Made by a program: the position numbers and the translations under genes. A DNA stretch of 35,345 nt, taken from the IMG/VR virus record IMGVR_UViG_3300028654_000005, positions 1 to 35,345 of that record; one strand, written 5' to 3'. Below the pieces are notes generated by a model, which was not told the DNA's origin, did not search any database, and saw nothing but the letters and a program-made list of their open reading frames with translations. The stretch comes from a virus. Shown here one piece after another: positions 28,955-35,345 of the stretch (positions are counted from its first letter, which is position 1; the number at the start of each line of letters is the position of its first letter).

Positions 28955-29580
28955 ATCTCTTTGTCGCTTGATTTTATTTTAGTCGAGTCATTCTTTCCGT
29001 GAATCGCCATCATCACAAATCCCTCCGGGACCACTATAACTTTTTGCGCAACCATTGGCATTCTCAAGTGGCTTGTATGGTATGCAAATTTATAATCATC
29101 GAGGTTCGGTTGATAAAAAGCAAAAATTGGACTGCCTCTTTTTTCACTGTACTGGTCCATCTTGTATTTTTTCTTTGTAAAAATATCAAATTTTACAGGT
29201 TGAAAACTCATCTGTATTGATTCCTGGCCGACAGATAATTTTGTGACTTCTTCCACAAAGTTTGGCTCGATTAAGTCATCGCTATCGAGTCCCATTTGCA
29301 CATTGTATTTTTCAAGTCCGGCAACATTTTCCCATGCAGTATAATCTATGAATAAATGTGAATCTCTTTTTTTGTATTCTGCCTGGAATATTTTTATTTT
29401 GGGACTTAGTGATTTGAATATTTCCTCATGGTGCTTTTCACACCATATTGCTATATCAAAATTCTGATCTGTCTGTGCGAGTATTCTTGGTAATACTTCC
29501 TTTTTAAAAAATTCAAAGCGCCACTCGAATTGTGGATTGTCTTTTGCATAATGAAATCTTATAACGAAAGTTTTTGTCAT
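28951..29580 (-). CDS. rhamnosyltransferase-like glycosyltransferase
   Basis: A 209-residue protein resembling the putative rhamnosyl transferase family: KTFVIRFHYAKDNPQFEWRF at the start, EVLPRILAQTDQNFDIAIWC, and the metal-binding MGLDSDDLIEPNFV (97-110) with its DxDD core. SFQPVKFDIFTKK and the MAIHGKND end follow. It likely transfers a deoxyhexose in the cytoplasm. First gene of the glycan cassette; both ends overlap neighbours by 4 nt. Confidence 0.78.
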   Translation of the reverse strand: MTKTFVIRFHYAKDNPQFEWRFEFFKKEVLPRILAQTDQNFDIAIWCEKHHEEIFKSLSPKIKIFQAEYKKRDSHLFIDYTAWENVAGLEKYNVQMGLDSDDLIEPNFVEEVTKLSVGQESIQMSFQPVKFDIFTKKKYKMDQYSEKRGSPIFAFYQPNLDDYKFAYHTSHLRMPMVAQKVIVVPEGFVMMAIHGKNDSTKIKSSDKEI

Positions 29581-29792
29581 TTTTCTTTTTTATGATTTAC
29601 TACAACCGCTTTTATTACAGCAATGTATGTTTCAACAGATTCAATCGGAATAGAAATTGTATCATATTCATGTTCAGTTTTTCCGATTTCTCCAACCCGT
29701 ATCTCTATACACTCATTTGATCCATGCACCATCGCTGAAACTTCCTGATAGCCACCGAGATATGGATTTCTTTGTGTAAATTTTATATTCAT
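29577..29792 (-). CDS. hypothetical protein, 71 residues
   Basis: Not recognised. A soluble beta-rich protein starting MNIKFTQRNPYLGGYQEVSA. The start at 29792 is chosen because it overlaps the upstream stop as TAATG; an in-frame ATG at 29834 lies inside the upstream gene. It is coupled to the rhamnosyltransferase-like gene downstream by a 4-nt overlap. Confidence 0.6.
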   Translation of the reverse strand: MNIKFTQRNPYLGGYQEVSAMVHGSNECIEIRVGEIGKTEHEYDTISIPIESVETYIAVIKAVVVNHKKEK

Positions 29793-29971
29793 TATTTTTT
29801 TATATTTATAAAAAACCCAAGCGCCCATATCCACAAGTCCATTGGTATATATTTTGGTTTTGGTTTTATAATTTTTGCATTCTCTACAACAAATTTATGG
29901 AAGTCCTGGCGACTCTCTTCCATCTGATCTCTCAATATTCTTCTTGCTCTTTTTTCTTGGCTTTGGCTCAT
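29792..29971 (-). CDS. hypothetical basic protein, 59 residues
   Basis: This frame starts MSQSQEKRARRILRDQMEES and ends in a hydrophobic segment (MDLWIWALGFFINIK). It is a charged helix followed by one possible membrane-contacting segment. The start has the AAAAAATCATG context and overlaps the stop of the replication gene as ATGA. The stop TAA overlaps the next ATG. The double coupling supports it as a gene; function unknown. Confidence 0.6.
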   Translation of the reverse strand: MSQSQEKRARRILRDQMEESRQDFHKFVVENAKIIKPKPKYIPMDLWIWALGFFINIKK

Positions 29972-30720
29972 GATTTTTTTATTATAAATTTTCCTTTAAA
30001 ACTTTCTCTTATTTTTGCGAGGTTATCATTTATCTTTTTTTGCTCCTCCGGTGTCCTGGTCTCGCGTGTATCTTTTTCTGCAGGTGTAAGTGGTCTACTT
30101 GGTTGTTGCACTATTTTTCTTCTCTTCTCCGGGTGTTTTTCCAAGTCGCCTTTGATGAAGTTCATAAGTGCGGCTTTATAGTTAGTGTACTTCTTTCCTT
30201 TGGATTCGCAATATGTGATCACGTTGTCCGCATTCGATAGCACAGTTCTTTTATCGACCGAGTATTTTTCCATGATCTCTTTCATATCCTCGTCTGATAT
30301 TTTTTTCAACCATTCCATCGAGTTATATGATTTTAGTTCTTTTGGAATTGCAGGGACTTTTCCGATGAAGTTTTCTTCAGGATTTTGTTTCAAAAAGTTT
30401 CCGATGACTTCAATCGTTCGCTCGTAATTCACTCGGAAATGTACTGTTGGCGGTGTACCTCGTACTTCGCTATCAAGTATTCCAAGTTTCATTCCGAGTT
30501 CCCTGGCAGTTTCGATTTCTTTTCTACTCATTCCAAGTTCATCGTATAATTCCTGTCGAGATTTATAAATCCAACCATTCGGGTCTTTGGTTTTGTCTTT
30601 CCAATATTCTATTTGTCCCCATAACACCGCAAGTTTCACTGACCCAGTGGCCTTTGCAATAATTCCGTGGTATGAAGTTGATCTCCTTATAAGAGATTTA
30701 ATGATCGCCAGCTCATTCAT
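29968..30720 (-). CDS. replication initiator / DnaD-like winged-helix protein
   Basis: A 250-residue protein. The N-terminal half is a winged-helix region like phage replisome organisers (VLWGQIEYWKDKTKD, SRQELYDELGMSRKEIETAR, GILDSEVRGTPPTVHFRVNY). The C-terminal half is a helical DnaD-like segment (DNVITYCESKGKKYTNYKAA, ALMNFIKGDLEKHP), with a basic tail. It probably binds the origin and helps load a helicase on phage DNA. No separate DnaB-type helicase was found, so it may recruit the host enzyme. A candidate extended -10 lies just upstream. Confidence 0.72.
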   Translation of the reverse strand: MNELAIIKSLIRRSTSYHGIIAKATGSVKLAVLWGQIEYWKDKTKDPNGWIYKSRQELYDELGMSRKEIETARELGMKLGILDSEVRGTPPTVHFRVNYERTIEVIGNFLKQNPEENFIGKVPAIPKELKSYNSMEWLKKISDEDMKEIMEKYSVDKRTVLSNADNVITYCESKGKKYTNYKAALMNFIKGDLEKHPEKRRKIVQQPSRPLTPAEKDTRETRTPEEQKKINDNLAKIRESFKGKFIIKKS

Positions 30721-30737
30721 AATTTTTTGTTTTCTCT

Positions 30738-30746
30738 ATTTTATCA
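30738..30746 (-). promoter_or_regulatory. candidate extended -10 (TGATAAAAT) before the replication gene
   Basis: On the minus strand TGATAAAAT ends 17 bases before the ATG at 30720. No good -35 is visible at the right distance. The 71-base gap here is one of the few non-coding stretches in the early region, which supports a regulatory role. Confidence 0.35.
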
Positions 30747-30791
30747 TTTTGTAAAAAAACTTCCTATCAATTTCTGTTCGCAACCTGTTGA

Positions 30792-31244
30792 TTACTGATA
30801 CTCAACTTCGTTTGGTTCCGGGATCACGAGTCCCATTTCGCAAATCTTTCCCGGTGTTGCGGCCCACATTCTGACTCTCTGACAGTACTCTGCAAATTCT
30901 CCGCCACTCATCTCGCTCGTTCCTATTGGGATAACTGTCTTGTCCGGCATTCCTTTGACGTTTCCTACGGCAATTTGGGCCCAACCGTGCACGTTGTCGA
31001 GGTCGAGTTCTCCTATCTCATCCGCGATTATTTTGTACACGACTCCCCACAGATATCCGTTGAAGTTCGTCTCTTCGTCAGGTAGTCCTGATGTTCGTCT
31101 TTTATATTTCGGCCCGACTGTTATCTCAAGTTCTTTTCCGTCTTTGAATTTCTGCATGTATGCATCGTATCCTTGCTTTTCTCCTGGTAGAAAAACCATC
31201 TTGCCTCCTATTGCTTTTCCGTAAAATTTAGGTTTGAGTGCCAT
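30792..31244 (-). CDS. NinB-like recombination protein (tentative)
   Basis: A 150-residue basic protein. The middle and end (FNGYLWGVVYKIIADEIGEL, VHGWAQIAVG, then GTSEMSGGEFAEYCQRVRMW and WAATPG) resemble lambda NinB-type and YqaN-like proteins, which help ssDNA annealing in RecT- or Red-like systems. Its presence in a region with RecT, an exonuclease and an HNH-like protein fits. The family assignment is from pattern only. Confidence 0.55.
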   Translation of the reverse strand: MALKPKFYGKAIGGKMVFLPGEKQGYDAYMQKFKDGKELEITVGPKYKRRTSGLPDEETNFNGYLWGVVYKIIADEIGELDLDNVHGWAQIAVGNVKGMPDKTVIPIGTSEMSGGEFAEYCQRVRMWAATPGKICEMGLVIPEPNEVEYQ

Positions 31245-31248
31245 GATT

Positions 31249-31416
31249 TTATATTTCTACTTCTACTAAAAAATAGTGCCATACTAACCAACAATCACAC
31301 AACTTTTCATTATTTTTATCCAAGAACTGTTCTTGTTTCACAGTTGAAAGATAAATTGCACCCTCTGGTATTTCTTGCCCTGTTCCATACTTGAAAACTT
31401 TTTTTACTTTTTTCAT
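31249..31416 (-). CDS. hypothetical protein, 55 residues
   Basis: A small frame starting MKKVKKVFKYGTGQEIPEGA. It is basic at the N-terminus, then has PEGAIYLSTVKQ and a C-terminal CDCWLVWHYFLVEVEI strand pattern. It looks like one of the short phage proteins that carry a beta hairpin ending in VWHYFLVEV. Its ATG overlaps the stop of the HNH-like gene as ATGA. Function unknown. Confidence 0.6.
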   Translation of the reverse strand: MKKVKKVFKYGTGQEIPEGAIYLSTVKQEQFLDKNNEKLCDCWLVWHYFLVEVEI

Positions 31417-31796
31417 ATATATTTTGCGATTATTTTTTCTCTGACCTTTTTCTTATCGTACTTTGAATTGAGATATGCCCGGTGCTTTATCAGGTCAAGA
31501 CATTTGCTATATTTTTTCAATGTCTCATCTGTTGCTCTGTTCAGCATAACCCAGTTAATCAAGTCTCTTACTTCACTTATTTTTTCTTTGTCGTGGATTT
31601 CTTTCAGTAGTGGAAGTATGCACCACTTTTCATTCAGTCTGCCTTTATTTCCGTACTGGTATGTTATGAATCCGTGGTGCCACTCGATTTTATTTTTTGG
31701 ACTTCGGATCTTCCCGGTTATACAACATGCTTGATAAAATTGGTCTTGTTCCATTTCATCTCTCAGACTTTTTGGTATTGGTTTTGTGAGACTCAT
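31413..31796 (-). CDS. HNH-nuclease-like protein
   Basis: A 127-residue protein. CCITGKIRSPKNKIEWHHGF (24-43), together with WCILPLLKEIHDK (58-70), gives a Cys-x2-Gly ... E-W-H-H ... H arrangement reminiscent of HNH/His-Me-finger nucleases that process recombination intermediates (NinG/Rap-type). C24/C25, H40/H41 and H68 would be the metal and catalytic residues. The second Cys pair usual in zinc-stabilised HNH folds is incomplete. It lies between RecT-type genes and the replication protein. Confidence 0.6.
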   Translation of the reverse strand: MSLTKPIPKSLRDEMEQDQFYQACCITGKIRSPKNKIEWHHGFITYQYGNKGRLNEKWCILPLLKEIHDKEKISEVRDLINWVMLNRATDETLKKYSKCLDLIKHRAYLNSKYDKKKVREKIIAKYI

Positions 31797-32068
31797 ATTC
31801 GTCCATCATTTTTAATAATTTCTAAATCAATCAATGTTTCTCCAACTGTATCAAACAGTCCCAAGTCATCCATCTCATCATACTTTCTACATGCCTCAAT
31901 CACTTCTTCTTGATTGTCTAACAATCTTTTTATATCGTATTTTCCTGCCATATATCCGAGTGCAAAAACATCATCATGTGTAAGAAAATAATCTTTTTCG
32001 TATGCTTTTTTACTTATCTTTCTCAAATCATTATACAATTCTTGTTTTGTACATCTATTTTTTTTCAT
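31793..32068 (-). CDS. hypothetical acidic protein, 91 residues
   Basis: Not recognised. A helical, acidic protein starting MKKNRCTKQELYNDLRKISK. I use ATG 32068, which lies just inside the end of the upstream 50-residue gene; an in-frame ATG at 32083 would lengthen the overlap. It is coupled to the HNH-like gene by a 4-nt overlap. Confidence 0.6.
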   Translation of the reverse strand: MKKNRCTKQELYNDLRKISKKAYEKDYFLTHDDVFALGYMAGKYDIKRLLDNQEEVIEACRKYDEMDDLGLFDTVGETLIDLEIIKNDGRI

Positions 32069-32207
32069 GTTTTGCTTTATCAATTATCTCTATAAAATCT
32101 TTCATGTGCAACCAGTTTGTTTTTTTGAAATGTTCCATGACCTGTTCGATGACACTCATGTTTATTTCAATCTTTTTTACCAATTCCAACTGTTCTTTTT
32201 CGTTCAT
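32055..32207 (-). CDS. hypothetical helical peptide, 50 residues
   Basis: A small frame starting MNEKEQLELVKKIEINMSVI, a charged amphipathic helix throughout. Its ATG overlaps the stop of the 109-residue gene as ATGA. It overlaps the next gene start by 14 bases. Function unknown; probably a real member of the early operon because of the coupling. Confidence 0.55.
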   Translation of the reverse strand: MNEKEQLELVKKIEINMSVIEQVMEHFKKTNWLHMKDFIEIIDKAKHEKK

Positions 32208-32533
32208 AGAAGTTTCGCTTGAAGTGTGTCAAACATCTCGACCGCTTTTTCCATTCCCCTTACTGCCTCAAGTATCTTCACTGCACGTCCGCGCAATGCC
32301 TCCGTGTTTTCTATGAGTTCCGATTTTGTTGTTGCGTACCAGTATCCTCCGGTGTCTGAAAGTATTGGATATCCCATTTGTCTGAGTGAGTTTATTACGT
32401 GTCTGAGTCCGGCGCCTTTTTTACTTACTGGATCCGCAACTTGTATCTGTGATCTGATTCCTCCGTCGTATATTTTATTTTTTGCATCGTGTTTTCGGAT
32501 TATTCCGAGCACGATTTCTTCTGTCTCTGTCAT
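32204..32533 (-). CDS. winged-helix-like protein, 109 residues
   Basis: The first 75 residues fit a small winged-helix domain: TEEIVLGIIRKHDAKNKIY, GGIRSQIQVADPVSKKGAGL, RHVINSLRQMGYPILSDTGG, then YWYATTKSELIENTEALRGR. This last pattern is common in short phage early proteins, and a C-terminal helix follows. It may bind DNA. The start context is AAAATCATG, overlapping the upstream stop as ATGA. Confidence 0.65.
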   Translation of the reverse strand: MTETEEIVLGIIRKHDAKNKIYDGGIRSQIQVADPVSKKGAGLRHVINSLRQMGYPILSDTGGYWYATTKSELIENTEALRGRAVKILEAVRGMEKAVEMFDTLQAKLL

Positions 32534-32730
32534 GATTTTAAATCTTCTTTAATTACTTGATAAATTTCTTGCGACCATTTTTTGATATCAATGTCTATGC
32601 TTTTTTTTATTCCCGCTATAAGAACTTCTCCGACTCCGATGCCTTTTAAAAACTCTGTCGAGTCGGTGTTCTTTTTTAGGATGAGATATATTTTATTCAA
32701 CATCCGCATCTCGTTTAGTTCTTGTTTCAT
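32530..32730 (-). CDS. hypothetical protein, 66 residues
   Basis: Not recognised. A helical, basic/acidic protein starting MKQELNEMRMLNKIYLILKK. I choose ATG 32730 because it overlaps the exonuclease stop (ATGA); the in-frame ATG at 32769 lies within the exonuclease gene. Coupled to the winged-helix gene. Confidence 0.6.
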   Translation of the reverse strand: MKQELNEMRMLNKIYLILKKNTDSTEFLKGIGVGEVLIAGIKKSIDIDIKKWSQEIYQVIKEDLKS

Positions 32731-33335
32731 AGCAATTCTTTTTCGGTTATTTCTTCTATCCGGGCCCACGCTTTTTTCATGCGTACGAGCATGTTCAGCA
32801 CTTGGCTCATGGTTCTGACTGTCTTGTACCTCTTTATCTCTCCTGTAGCCCTTAATTTTGAGTCTAACGACTCCATGTTCTCCTTTTCGGTCTCTATGTG
32901 CACCAGTTCGATATCTTGAGGTATTTTGCCCGTTTTCAAGAACATACCTGTCGTGTAAAAAGTTACCTGTCCATTGTTATCTACTTTCTTCTGACTCCAT
33001 GCCTCCTGACCAGTCTTGTACTCTTTGAATGCCGACATATCTTTTTTCATCGTGTCCGGCCTGCAATGTATCTGTATTATTTTTTTTCCTACTTTGAGAT
33101 CTGCCGTAAATGGTTGATCCATGATTTCAAACTTTGGAATCCTCTCGATTGTGAGGTCAAGCATGATGTCTCCGCTTGCCTCACTTGTTTCGAGTGAATC
33201 TGCCATAACTTTTCCAAAGGCCATACCACGATTGATCCTATTTCTTTTTCCATAGATGTACTGCTCGATCCATTTCTCCTCGCTCCTTTCGAGCAGATCC
33301 ATACTACTCCATGATAAATATTCCCTTGGTGACAT
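32727..33335 (-). CDS. PD-(D/E)XK exonuclease (Cas4/RecB-like), partner of RecT
   Basis: A 202-residue nuclease. The active-site string is CRPDTM (D94), EYKTG (E105 and K107) and QVTFYTTG (Q123-Y127), exactly the spacing of RecB/Cas4/AddB-type PD-(D/E)XK enzymes. MAFGKVMAD (38-46) precedes it. No iron-sulphur cysteines are visible, unlike true Cas4. It should chew one strand of duplex ends to provide ssDNA for RecT. It follows RecT by two bases and so forms a RecET-like pair with it. Confidence 0.82.
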   Translation of the reverse strand: MSPREYLSWSSMDLLERSEEKWIEQYIYGKRNRINRGMAFGKVMADSLETSEASGDIMLDLTIERIPKFEIMDQPFTADLKVGKKIIQIHCRPDTMKKDMSAFKEYKTGQEAWSQKKVDNNGQVTFYTTGMFLKTGKIPQDIELVHIETEKENMESLDSKLRATGEIKRYKTVRTMSQVLNMLVRMKKAWARIEEITEKELL

Positions 33336-33337
33336 GA

Positions 33338-34189
33338 TTATTTTTTATTTAGTTCCTCTATTTTCTTGTCGATAGTTTCTGAAAATTGTTTTTTCTGCTC
33401 ATCCGTATATTTATCTGACTTCATCATTTTTTCTTTATATGATGAAAGTTCTTCCGGCTTACATTTTTCAATTGCATTTAAAACAAAATCAAATCCTTTC
33501 TTTTGCTTTTCTGCATCATCTCGTTGTTGGTTCGAATTGTCCATCTCTTCCTGCGCATACATTCCACTCAATAGTTTTGGAAATGCTTTGCGAAGTGCTA
33601 ATGCCTCAGCACATTTTCCAAGCATCAAGAATGGTCTAATGTGCCACTGAAAACCCATCTTTGCTCCTGGATAATATTCACTCCATCTTGCTGTGGCCGT
33701 GAACTCACATCTTTGTCCACCCACCATTTTAAATACTGAAACAGTTGCCTTTGTTGGTACACTCAACATCTTTCCCTCTTTTGTATCGAGTTTTATTTTA
33801 TCCTCTCCTACAAAGACAGCATCATTATTTCCTGCATAGTTTCCACTCTCTTCTGCTATCGCTCTCAATCCATCTATCGATACTTGAATTGTTCTGACTT
33901 CTTTTCCAGTCTTGTTATCCCATCTTGGCACTAAAAATACCTGCTTTAAAAATGGGTTTAATTTTGCTCCCGCACATACCTGTAAAAACATTTTCAACTC
34001 ATCATCCGATGCGCCTTTTGCAATTGTATTTTTTATAAGATCCAATTGTGCCTTGTTTAATTTTTGGAATACTTCACTTGGTGCGATCTCTTTTGATTCT
34101 ATAACTTTTACAATCTGAGTTTTCGTTTCCTCATTCACTTCTTCCTGCTTAACCACCTTTGGTTTTTTTTCTTTTTTTATTTCAACCAT
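33338..34189 (-). CDS. recT: RecT-family single-strand annealing protein
   Basis: A 283-residue protein. The RecT core runs from about 45 to 215: LDLIKNTIAKGASDDELKMF, FLQVCAGAKLNPFLKQVF, VPRWDNKTGKEVRTIQVSID, GLRAIAEESGNYAGNND, YYPGAKMGFQWHIRPFLMLG, CAEALALRKAFPKLLSGMYA. The N-terminus is Lys-rich, and the C-terminal helical tail probably binds the exonuclease or SSB. It pairs complementary single strands during recombination-driven replication. The start has no Shine-Dalgarno sequence. Confidence 0.94.
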   Translation of the reverse strand: MVEIKKEKKPKVVKQEEVNEETKTQIVKVIESKEIAPSEVFQKLNKAQLDLIKNTIAKGASDDELKMFLQVCAGAKLNPFLKQVFLVPRWDNKTGKEVRTIQVSIDGLRAIAEESGNYAGNNDAVFVGEDKIKLDTKEGKMLSVPTKATVSVFKMVGGQRCEFTATARWSEYYPGAKMGFQWHIRPFLMLGKCAEALALRKAFPKLLSGMYAQEEMDNSNQQRDDAEKQKKGFDFVLNAIEKCKPEELSSYKEKMMKSDKYTDEQKKQFSETIDKKIEELNKK

Positions 34190-34190
34190 G

Positions 34191-34361
34191 TTATTGTTTT
34201 GGTTCTGATAATCTTTTTATTGCCTCGGCCTTTAATGCTTTTACTATTGGACTATCCTTTGCCTCGATACTCGCATACTTTGCTATCGCATGAATAAGTC
34301 TGACACTTTCCATTTGTGCAATTATAACTACCTCTCCCTTTTCGTTTGTATAAGTTTCCAT
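34191..34361 (-). CDS. hypothetical protein, 56 residues
   Basis: A frame starting METYTNEKGEVVIIAQMESV and ending KALKAEAIKRLSEPKQ. One strand pair and a helix are predicted. It lies between the coiled-coil gene and RecT with start context AAAAATCATG, on the same strand and with no overlap. Not recognised, but the start context and fit support it. Confidence 0.6.
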   Translation of the reverse strand: METYTNEKGEVVIIAQMESVRLIHAIAKYASIEAKDSPIVKALKAEAIKRLSEPKQ

Positions 34362-34366
34362 GATTT

Positions 34367-34969
34367 TTATCTTGACCCGGCGCTTGTCTCCTCCGAGATC
34401 ACTACTCCCGGAATTTGTTCGAGACCGCCCTTGTCTCTTAATAATGCCTCTCTTCTAACTCTCACTTCGTCGATAACCCAATAGATGTCCGGTATAAGTT
34501 CCGGGTTTACTATCGTCGCCTTTTTAACTTTGGCAAAACTTAGTTTAGAATTGTTGTCTGTTCTGACAGTCTTCTGAACTTCGGGTAGTGCCTCAATTTT
34601 GGTCATCGCCGTCTCCGTCTTAATATATCCTGACTCGGCTTTTTTAGCTATCTTATCTTCTTCGATTTTTCTTTCTTTCTCAATTTTGTCGTGGTACTTT
34701 ACCGCTCTGTCTTTCAAAGTGATTTCTGCATTCTCACACATCTTGATGTATGGGTCGTAATCTGTTTTTGCAGTTTCTATGATCGCCTTGGCCGGTGCCA
34801 CGTACTCATCCTTTTTTTGCTTGATAAACTTCCCGAGCATTTTTACTTCCTTGATTTTGTCCGCCACAAGTTCCATGCTCTTGTCATCCACAACCTGAAA
34901 CTTTTCGAGCATCTTGCTCATTCCCTCGGCCTTGGTTTTTATAACCGATAGACCTTTTTCTTCTGCCAT
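34367..34969 (-). CDS. coiled-coil protein of the recombination operon
   Basis: A 200-residue protein with a long central helix (about 30-125) rich in Lys, Glu and Ala (KIKEVKMLGKFIKQKKDEYV, DKIEKERKIEEDKIAKKAES). A short C-terminal beta segment, PDIYWVIDEVRVRREALLRD then IPGVVISEE, resembles the ending of a coiled-coil phage protein often found beside recT. It likely belongs to the annealing/replication machinery. Upstream it carries the GTCGAATTTATCAA leader element, shared with P1 and P2, and start context AAAAATCATG. Confidence 0.65.
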   Translation of the reverse strand: MAEEKGLSVIKTKAEGMSKMLEKFQVVDDKSMELVADKIKEVKMLGKFIKQKKDEYVAPAKAIIETAKTDYDPYIKMCENAEITLKDRAVKYHDKIEKERKIEEDKIAKKAESGYIKTETAMTKIEALPEVQKTVRTDNNSKLSFAKVKKATIVNPELIPDIYWVIDEVRVRREALLRDKGGLEQIPGVVISEETSAGSR

Positions 34970-34989
34970 GATTTTTAAAAAATTAAACT

Positions 34990-35003
34990 TTGATAAATTC
35001 GAC
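34990..35003 (-). promoter_or_regulatory. third copy of the GTCGAATTTATCAA leader element
   Basis: On the minus strand GTCGAATTTATCAA begins in the stop codon of the 57-residue gene and ends 20 nt before the next start. No -10 box accompanies it, so the element seems to act in the RNA leader rather than as part of the promoter. Confidence 0.5.
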
Positions 35004-35176
35004 TATCCCTGTATCTTTCCGATGAGCGCCTCTGTCTCTAAAAATGAATGTTTTACTTCATCTCTTGCTACGCTCAATGATTCACTGCTCTTCATCATCT
35101 TTTTAAGTTGCACTTTGTAAAGTTGCAATCCCATTATGATGATTCCAATTTCTTTCGCACTAAATTTCTTAGGCAT
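35003..35176 (-). CDS. 57-residue protein, first gene of the P1 operon
   Basis: A short frame starting MPKKFSAKEIGIIIMGLQLY, then a basic, Ser-rich helix (KKMMKSSESLSVARDEVKHS) and a C-terminal LIGKIQG. It lies directly after promoter P1 with the conserved leader and the AAAAAATCATG context. The overall helical and charged pattern suggests a small regulatory or structural protein, but it is not recognised. Confidence 0.65.
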   Translation of the reverse strand: MPKKFSAKEIGIIIMGLQLYKVQLKKMMKSSESLSVARDEVKHSFLETEALIGKIQG

Positions 35177-35190
35177 GATTTTTTTTATTG

Positions 35191-35274
35191 GTTTGATAAA
35201 TTCGACCTTTTCTATGTCCTAATTATACCGCTACGTTTATACAAAGCTACTGAGTTGTCCACAGTTAAAAACGT
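35191..35274 (-). promoter_or_regulatory. P1 early promoter with conserved leader element (continues at 1-56)
   Basis: On the minus strand: ACGTTTTTAA (35274-35265), the DnaA-box-like TGTGGACAA (35263-35255), GTAG, a perfect -10 TATAAT (35227-35222), and leader GGTCGAATTTATCAA (35207-35193), ending 16 nt before the ATG at 35176. The part beyond 35218 is the redundant end and equals 1-56. Block order and spacing match P2. As with P2, no standard -35 is found, which suggests an activator-dependent promoter. Confidence 0.65.
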
Positions 35275-35345
35275 GGGTCTTTTATGGTCTCTTTCTTAAA
35301 TGCTCCGTGATCGTAACCCCACAATTCGCTCGGTATGAATAGGTC
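35219..35345. repeat. terminal direct repeat, right copy
   Basis: Identical to 1-127; see the left copy. Any annotation in this stretch duplicates the start of the window, including the truncated tail of the nuclease-fold-like gene (47-358). Confidence 0.95.

Noticed and set aside
1-35345. CRISPR array, rRNA, insertion sequence, integrase or recombinase with attachment site
   Set aside because: I found no regularly spaced repeat-spacer units (the 23-bp array at 4171-4238 is too short), no transposase or integrase motifs, and no rRNA sequence.
1-35345. Alternative genetic code (TGA or TAG reassigned)
   Set aside because: TGA and TAG both end many genes at positions overlapping the next start, and conserved proteins such as SSB, RecT and TerL end normally at them.

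Overview
The window is the complete genome of a tailed phage with siphovirus-type genes. The first 127 bases (1-127) recur exactly as the last 127 (35219-35345), so this is a circular or circularly permuted molecule with a unit of 35,218 bp. Every supported protein gene lies on the minus strand, and transcription runs from high to low coordinates across the join. The sequence is AT-rich. The code is standard: TGA, TAG and TAA all act as stops, and many neighbouring genes overlap as ATGA. Almost no gene has a Shine-Dalgarno sequence. Instead, at least twelve starts read AAAATCATG and four read AAAAACATG. I saw no integrase, excisionase or recognisable repressor, so a virulent lifestyle is the simplest reading. 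Host assignment is inference. The two lysis-type enzymes and one small anchored protein remind me of proteins from Candidatus Patescibacteria (CPR) metagenomes, but a Bacteroidota host, which also often lacks Shine-Dalgarno sites, cannot be excluded.

Layout in transcription order. (1) About 4140 to 1: promoter P2 drives a small anchored protein, a lysozyme-like protein, SSB, several zinc-binding or unknown small proteins, an HExxH protein, an SF2 helicase, a tiny membrane protein and a nuclease-fold-like protein. (2) About 35274 to 29577: promoter P1, a near copy of P2, drives RecT, a PD-(D/E)XK exonuclease, an HNH-like protein, a NinB-like protein, a replication-initiator-like winged-helix protein and small coupled genes. 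(3) 29580-26731: four glycan-active genes (two glycosyltransferases, a polysaccharide pyruvyl transferase and a Stealth-like phosphotransferase). (4) 26663-24075: a secreted coiled-coil protein with its own promoter, a ParB-fused DNA methyltransferase, a C5-like methyltransferase and two small proteins. (5) 23997-23837: an odd tRNA-like element, followed by a small protein resembling the tail of cysteinyl-tRNA synthetase. (6) 23533-21532: terminase small and large subunits, closed by a terminator.

(7) 21339-4433: late genes in canonical siphovirus order. A strong extended -10 promoter sits so close to the portal-MuF fusion gene that the mRNA should be nearly leaderless. Then come prohead protease, HK97-type major capsid protein, a probable head surface protein (then a terminator), small proteins, a LamG lectin carrying about 19 copies of a Lys/Thr/Tyr-rich repeat, head-tail connectors, tail tube, a tail assembly chaperone with a -1 frameshift at an A10 run, a short tape measure, Dit, tail hub, a membrane coiled-coil protein, a papain-like endolysin with a peptidoglycan-binding domain and a holin-like protein. 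Last is a small gene with its own promoter, a perfect Shine-Dalgarno site, a terminator and higher GC, which looks like a moron.

(8) About 4012-4432 is the main non-coding region. It holds terminators, a phased repeat array (TTGGTCAC/GTTACCAA), a DnaA-box-like site and P2, and is the best candidate for a replication origin or control region.
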